DNA of 64,000 nucleotides from contig NZ_JACYFG010000002.1 of NCBI RefSeq assembly GCF_014803405.1, positions 62,001 to 126,000 of the forward strand, read 5' to 3'. The DNA is from Pelagicoccus enzymogenes (GTDB lineage Bacteria > Verrucomicrobiota > Verrucomicrobiia > Opitutales > Opitutaceae). Both the position numbers and the translations under genes were made by a program. Below, piece after piece: positions 59,832 to 64,000 of the stretch (position 1 is its first letter; every line of letters begins with the position of its first letter). Below the pieces are notes generated by a model. The model was not told where the DNA came from, did no database searches, and was given only the letters and a program-made list of their open reading frames with translations.

Positions 59832-61571
59832 ATGAAAGCAGCGTACATACTGCCCATCGGGGCAATCCTCGTAACGAACACACTTTTCCTCGGTGCAGCG
59901 AAATACCAGAAGAAAGCTCCTCAACTGGTCGCTCCCGTACCCGATGTTCCACTACATGAGCAGACTATCGAAATCCTAAAAAGAAGCGAATCCGTCATTC
60001 CACCCAATCTTGACGCTCATCCCGTGGTCACGGTGTACAACCGCGAAGCCATCGTGCCGCCACAATGCTACACCCAAACGGAGGGAACCCATAACCCTTG
60101 CTACGTCTGCCATCAAAGCTCCATTCCTGGCAGAGAAAACAGGATGGAGGACTTCGACCTGCAAATCGACTACAGCTTCAGCGACCTTGGAACACTCAAC
60201 CACTGGAAGAACCTCTTCGAAGACCGCACGGCCCGCGTTGCCAGCATTAGCGACGAGAAGATCCTCGACTACGTAAATTCCGAGAACTACAGCGAACTCG
60301 CAGGACGCCTTCAAGAAGCAGGATTCGAAGGCTGGATACCGGACCTCAAAAACCTGCACGAAGGGGCTGACGCTTTCGACGAGAACGGATTCGCGAAGGA
60401 CGGATCGGATTGGGTCGCCTTTAACTACAAGCCTTTCCCCAGCACCTTTTGGCCAACGAACGGGTCAACCGACGACGTGATGATCCGTCTGCCTGATCGT
60501 TTCCGCACAACCGAAGACGGAACGTATTCAATCGACGTGTACAAGGCAAACCTTGCCATTCTTGAAGCGAATATGAAGGGCAAGCCCGAGATCGCATGCT
60601 TGCCCGTCGACGAGGAAGCAATCGGAAAAGACCTCGACGGAAACGGAGCCTTGGGGACAGCGAATCGAATTGTCGAGGTGAGCAGCTTCGTCGGGTCGGG
60701 GCAATGGGACAAAATCGATACGCACCTCTACCCGGAAGGCACCGAATTTCTGCATACCGTCCGCTATCTCGGCCTCGGACCCAATGACGAAATCCAGCCC
60801 TCCCCTCGCATCAAGGAAGTCCGCTATATGAAAAAGTGGAAGTCGTATGCAAAAGGCTTATACGCTCGCAAGTATCAACTTGAAGCATTCGAGAAGGAAG
60901 TGGGAAACCTCCCAGGTTATCACAATCTCGGGGAATGGGGATTGGACAACGGCAACGGCTGGGCCTTGCACAGCTTTATCGAGGACAAGCAAGGGCGACT
61001 CCGTGCCAACACCTTCGAAGAGAACCTTTTCTGCATGGGCTGTCACAATTCGATCGGTTCGACAGTCGACAAAACCTTCAGCTTCGCCCGTAAGGTCGAC
61101 GGACCTGCAGGCTGGGGCTATATCGATCTTCGCGGCATGCCCGACGCTCCCAACGAAGGCGAAATCGCAGGCGAAATCCTTACCTACCTGGAACGCGTCG
61201 GAGGCGGAAGCGAGTTTCGAAACAACGACGAAATGTTCGAGCGTTGGTTTAACGAAGACGGCAGCGTGAATCGCGAAAAAGTGATGAACGCAAAGGACGT
61301 TTACGAGTTAATCACCCCCTCACGAGAACGAGCCCTTGCCCTGAACAAGGCCTATAAGACCATCGTCGAGGACCAAGATTACATTTACGGCAGAGACCCG
61401 AACTTAACGCCACCCCAGAACGTTTACGACGCGATCAACAACGAGGAGACCCCGACTCTGCCCGACGACCGTACCTACACGTGGAACATCATGCTGGATT
61501 GGTCGAAAGCAGCCCAAAGCGGCAGCACGTTTAGCCTCAACGAATCTACTACCGAAAAGGCAAATCCCTAG
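59832..61571 (+). CDS. exported or membrane-anchored di-heme cytochrome c-like protein
   Basis: A 579-residue protein with an N-terminal hydrophobic anchor or signal (MKAAYILPIGAILVTNTLFLGAA). It has two c-type haem attachment motifs, C90-Y-V-C-H94 and C401-M-G-C-H405, far apart in the sequence, so it is not a simple tandem cytochrome. The mid region (SDWVAFNYKPFPSTFWPTNGSTDDVMIRLPDRFR) and C-terminal region (GPAGWGYIDLRGMPDAPNEGEIAGEILTYLERVGG) are well ordered but I recognise no named family. Likely a periplasmic redox protein. It is divergent from the PhoX-like gene, suggesting a linked role or shared regulation. Confidence 0.72.
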   Translation: MKAAYILPIGAILVTNTLFLGAAKYQKKAPQLVAPVPDVPLHEQTIEILKRSESVIPPNLDAHPVVTVYNREAIVPPQCYTQTEGTHNPCYVCHQSSIPGRENRMEDFDLQIDYSFSDLGTLNHWKNLFEDRTARVASISDEKILDYVNSENYSELAGRLQEAGFEGWIPDLKNLHEGADAFDENGFAKDGSDWVAFNYKPFPSTFWPTNGSTDDVMIRLPDRFRTTEDGTYSIDVYKANLAILEANMKGKPEIACLPVDEEAIGKDLDGNGALGTANRIVEVSSFVGSGQWDKIDTHLYPEGTEFLHTVRYLGLGPNDEIQPSPRIKEVRYMKKWKSYAKGLYARKYQLEAFEKEVGNLPGYHNLGEWGLDNGNGWALHSFIEDKQGRLRANTFEENLFCMGCHNSIGSTVDKTFSFARKVDGPAGWGYIDLRGMPDAPNEGEIAGEILTYLERVGGGSEFRNNDEMFERWFNEDGSVNREKVMNAKDVYELITPSRERALALNKAYKTIVEDQDYIYGRDPNLTPPQNVYDAINNEETPTLPDDRTYTWNIMLDWSKAAQSGSTFSLNESTTEKANP

Positions 61572-62016
61572 AGCGGAGCCGTTGTAGTACCTTAGAGACT
61601 GCCCAATAATTCGAGTTTCTGTAGGCTTGGACCTTGATCCAGACCGCGTCGTGCTGTGAAACGGGTTAGCACCGCGGTCTGCAGCAAGCTGCAACCTTAC
61701 TCAGTGAAGCGAGTTTGTTTCATGCGACAGTTTCTTACATAATTCTAATCTGCAATTTTTCCGTGGGAAGCGACCTTGCGTCGCGATCAACCGGGCAGCA
61801 AATCGATCACCGTTTTTCGCCCAGCTCTGTCGGGCTTGCTCGTTGTATACACGAAGAAACTACAACCGTTTAAAGCAAAAGCGTCCAACACGGCCATCGA
61901 ATCAAAAGAACAGCTTGCTCAGACAAACCGAGCGCCTCAGAACTCAACTCCCCCCCAAAAAAAACACGCGTTCAGGAGATCCTCCAGAACCCGTGAGTCT
62001 GAGATCATAAAAAAGA
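61572..62016. other. 445-bp intergenic region with hairpin and REP-like element
   Basis: No credible gene. It holds a long hairpin at 61640-61681 (CAGACCGCG / CGCGGTCTG with inner GTGCT / AGCAC), an adjoining short palindrome TGCAGC-AA-GCTGCA (61679-61692) and the REP-like unit at 61763-61786. The rest, up to the esterase start, shows nothing I can name apart from a C- and A-tract near 61950. Confidence 0.5.
61763..61786 (+). repeat. REP-like element (single copy)
   Basis: GTGGGAAGCGACCTTGCGTC followed by GCGA, matching the units at 13335-13358 and 53848-53871 almost base for base. Confidence 0.8.
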
Positions 62017-63900
62017 ATGATTCGTTTTACCCTCGGCCTTATTACTTGTCTCCCCTTCCTCGCAGTCGCTCAAACAGACTACGTCAACATACCCGCTCCC
62101 GAGCGCAGTAAAGAAGCCTACCTCCGGCAGCCTGGCGACTATCCGCCTAGCATCCACAGCCAAGAAAACCGGGAGACCCCCCGGGGCTCGATCGAGGTCT
62201 TCGACTGGAACGACAGCGAAGTCTACCCCACCACCACGCGCCAGTACTGGATCTACACACCCGCTCAATACGATCCAAGCTCCCCAACTCCCGCGATCGT
62301 TTTCCAAGACGGCCATTCCTTCATTCGAGAGGACCGCAACTTGAGGGCAAACCTCGTCATGGATTCGCTGATACACCAGGGGCTCATGCCGCCCACCATC
62401 GGCATATTCGTCAATCCTGGACAACGCCCGCCCCTTCCCGACGAAGGCAAGGCCCCGCCAAATCCCAACCTCCCGCTCAATCGCCGCATCGAGTACGATA
62501 GCACCAACACCGACTACGCGAAATTCCTGCTCAACGAAATCATCCCAGCTGTCAGAGCCCAACGAAACCTCAGCTCCGATCCTAGCGATTGGGCGATCGT
62601 CGGCAATAGCTCAGGCGGGATGGCCGCCTTCAAAGTCGCGTGGCAACACCCTGACGTTTTTGGCAAAGTCATGGTACACAATGGCAGCTTTGTCGATTTG
62701 CTGGGCGGTCACGTAGTGCCCGACTGGGTACGCAAGTCCGAGCCCAAGCCACTGCGCATTTCCCTCACCAGCGGTCCCTTCGACCTTCTAAACGAATACG
62801 GCAGCTGGTGGGACGCCAACCGCGAATTGGCCAGCGAGCTCGCGGCCAAAGGCTACGATCTGCGAGCCTTCTGGGGCGACTCCGCGCATAATCCGACTTT
62901 TGCAGGCGCCACGCTCTCAGAGACGTTACGCTGGATCTGGCGGGACCACCCCTACGTCTTGAGCCAAAGCATCTCCGCCCGATCTCCCTCAGAGACCGTA
63001 TTCGTGCAGATCCCAGCTCCGGCGATGCCTCAGAGCTACGAGAAAAAGCCCGCGGCGTACTCTCGCGCTCCGGGCGACTATCCGATCGCGCTCGAGGCCC
63101 GCAAAGTCCCCTCGACGCCAGCCGGCACGTTCAAACCGTACAGCATCGCGGAGAGCTCCATCTACCCAGGCGCCACGCAAGAAGCTTGGCTGTATGTACC
63201 TGACCAATACGATGCGAAACAAGGAGCCGGACTTGCCGTCTTCATGGACGGTCGCGGCTTTTGCAGCGAAAAGAGCCGCTTCCAGGCTCCCACCGTATTC
63301 GACAACCTAATCGCTGCCGGCGACATGCCACCGACGATCGCCCTCTTCATCGAAGCGGGCGACTACCCCGCTGAGCAAAGACCTTTCCCTCGCCCCATCA
63401 GTCCCAAACCCAAGCAAGCTTCCAACCGCCGCGTCGAGTACGACTCCATCGATGACCGATTTTCCCGTTTCCTGACCGAAGAGGTTATGCCGCAGATCGC
63501 AGCAAAATTCTCGCTCTCAACCGACCCGAAACGCCATGTCCTCATCGGCAACAGCTCCGGGGGATCCTGCGCTTTCACCGCCGCCTGGCATCGCCCGGAC
63601 GTATTTGGGAACGTAGTCAGCCATATCGGCAGCTTTACCGCCATTCGCGGAGCCCATCACTATCCGCAAATTATACGCGATTCCGAGCCACGACCCCTGC
63701 GCATTTTCCTGCTTAGCGGGGTCAACGACCAGATCAGCGTCTTCGGAGATTGGTGGCAGGCGAACCTCAGCCTTGCCCGCGAACTCGAAGCCAAACGCTA
63801 CGATCTGAAGACAGTCTGGGGAGACGGCGGCCACGACTCCCGCCACGCAGCGGCTGTCTTCCCCGAAACCCTCCGCTGGATCTTCCGCGACTGGAAATAA
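62017..63900 (+). CDS. secreted protein with two tandem CE1-like esterase domains
   Basis: A 627-residue protein with signal peptide MIRFTLGLITCLPFLAVA. It contains two homologous alpha/beta-hydrolase domains of the esterase D/feruloyl esterase (enterochelin esterase-like) type. Domain 1 (about 20-315) has RQYWIYTPAQYD, IVGNSSGGMAAFKVAW and LRAFWGDSAHNP; domain 2 (about 328-627) has QEAWLYVPDQYD, LIGNSSGGSCAFTAAW and LKTVWGDGGHDSRHA. Both nucleophile elbows (GNSSGG) and C-terminal histidines are kept, so both may be active. Most relatives have one such domain. It probably removes acyl or feruloyl groups from polysaccharides. Confidence 0.87.
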   Translation: MIRFTLGLITCLPFLAVAQTDYVNIPAPERSKEAYLRQPGDYPPSIHSQENRETPRGSIEVFDWNDSEVYPTTTRQYWIYTPAQYDPSSPTPAIVFQDGHSFIREDRNLRANLVMDSLIHQGLMPPTIGIFVNPGQRPPLPDEGKAPPNPNLPLNRRIEYDSTNTDYAKFLLNEIIPAVRAQRNLSSDPSDWAIVGNSSGGMAAFKVAWQHPDVFGKVMVHNGSFVDLLGGHVVPDWVRKSEPKPLRISLTSGPFDLLNEYGSWWDANRELASELAAKGYDLRAFWGDSAHNPTFAGATLSETLRWIWRDHPYVLSQSISARSPSETVFVQIPAPAMPQSYEKKPAAYSRAPGDYPIALEARKVPSTPAGTFKPYSIAESSIYPGATQEAWLYVPDQYDAKQGAGLAVFMDGRGFCSEKSRFQAPTVFDNLIAAGDMPPTIALFIEAGDYPAEQRPFPRPISPKPKQASNRRVEYDSIDDRFSRFLTEEVMPQIAAKFSLSTDPKRHVLIGNSSGGSCAFTAAWHRPDVFGNVVSHIGSFTAIRGAHHYPQIIRDSEPRPLRIFLLSGVNDQISVFGDWWQANLSLARELEAKRYDLKTVWGDGGHDSRHAAAVFPETLRWIFRDWK

Positions 63901-64000
63901 AGGGCTGCCCCAATTCCTCATAAAGGCGAGTTGCGAGCGAAGCGAAAAGCCTAGCCAGGCCCCGCCTTCCCTCCTTGGATGGGTACATGCCCCCCAAATA

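Noticed and set aside
63901-64000. Possible gene start at the right edge
   Set aside because: The last 100 bases contain no start codon with protein-like continuation; nothing can be called.

Overview
This 64 kb window (GC-rich, strong third-position C bias in genes) reads as a chromosome segment of a polysaccharide-degrading, probably marine member of the Verrucomicrobiota, most likely order Opitutales. That inference rests on the TonB receptor with the FELSPFTV plug leader, the absence of a SusD partner, four sulfatases, many GH43-like and other secreted hydrolases, GxGYxYP and DUF5107 proteins, and secreted proteins with a short TSSDLExW C-terminal module. No tRNA, rRNA, CRISPR array, transposase or integrase was seen.

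Layout. 1-7.9 kb: a six-hairpin glycosidase, then on the minus strand two tandem copies of a two-gene module (small exported protein plus GxGYxYP protein), then a pair of amidohydrolase-superfamily genes. 8.2-17.4 kb: a Na+/solute symporter coupled to a Tat-exported heparinase II/III-like lyase, a class III aminotransferase, a minus-strand trio (DapA-like aldolase/lyase, NAD epimerase, TIM-barrel isomerase) and a second isomerase-like gene. This looks like uptake and catabolism of an unusual sugar or amino sugar. 17.5-19.6 kb: an NDH-2-like dehydrogenase fused to cyclic-nucleotide-binding and CBS domains. 19.6-22.3 kb: an AraC regulator and a second symporter.

22.7-57.8 kb: a long, entirely plus-strand polysaccharide utilisation region. 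It holds a TonB receptor, GH30, sulfatase, a DUF5107-TPR protein, an MFS sugar porter, GH2, a PhoD-like phosphatase, GH5, a sulfatase-SGNH fusion, a lactonase, a sulfatase-DUF1080 fusion, a DUF1593 protein, a relic of a sugar isomerase, a DUF6515 protein, a beta-helix hydrolase, three GH43-like enzymes, a fourth sulfatase and an FG-GAP/ASPIC protein. Together they could import, desulfate, de-esterify and hydrolyse a sulfated, branched heteropolysaccharide, then move monomers inward. The exact glycan cannot be read from sequence alone. No sulfatase-maturing enzyme is encoded here. 58-64 kb: a PhoX-like phosphatase divergent from a di-heme protein, and a single polypeptide with two tandem CE1-like esterase domains.

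Between the genes lie at least thirteen copies of a REP-like palindromic repeat, often paired head-to-head, that resembles the REP elements of Pseudomonas. In three places the repeat itself provides the TAG stop codon of the upstream gene, and a related hairpin does so in a fourth.
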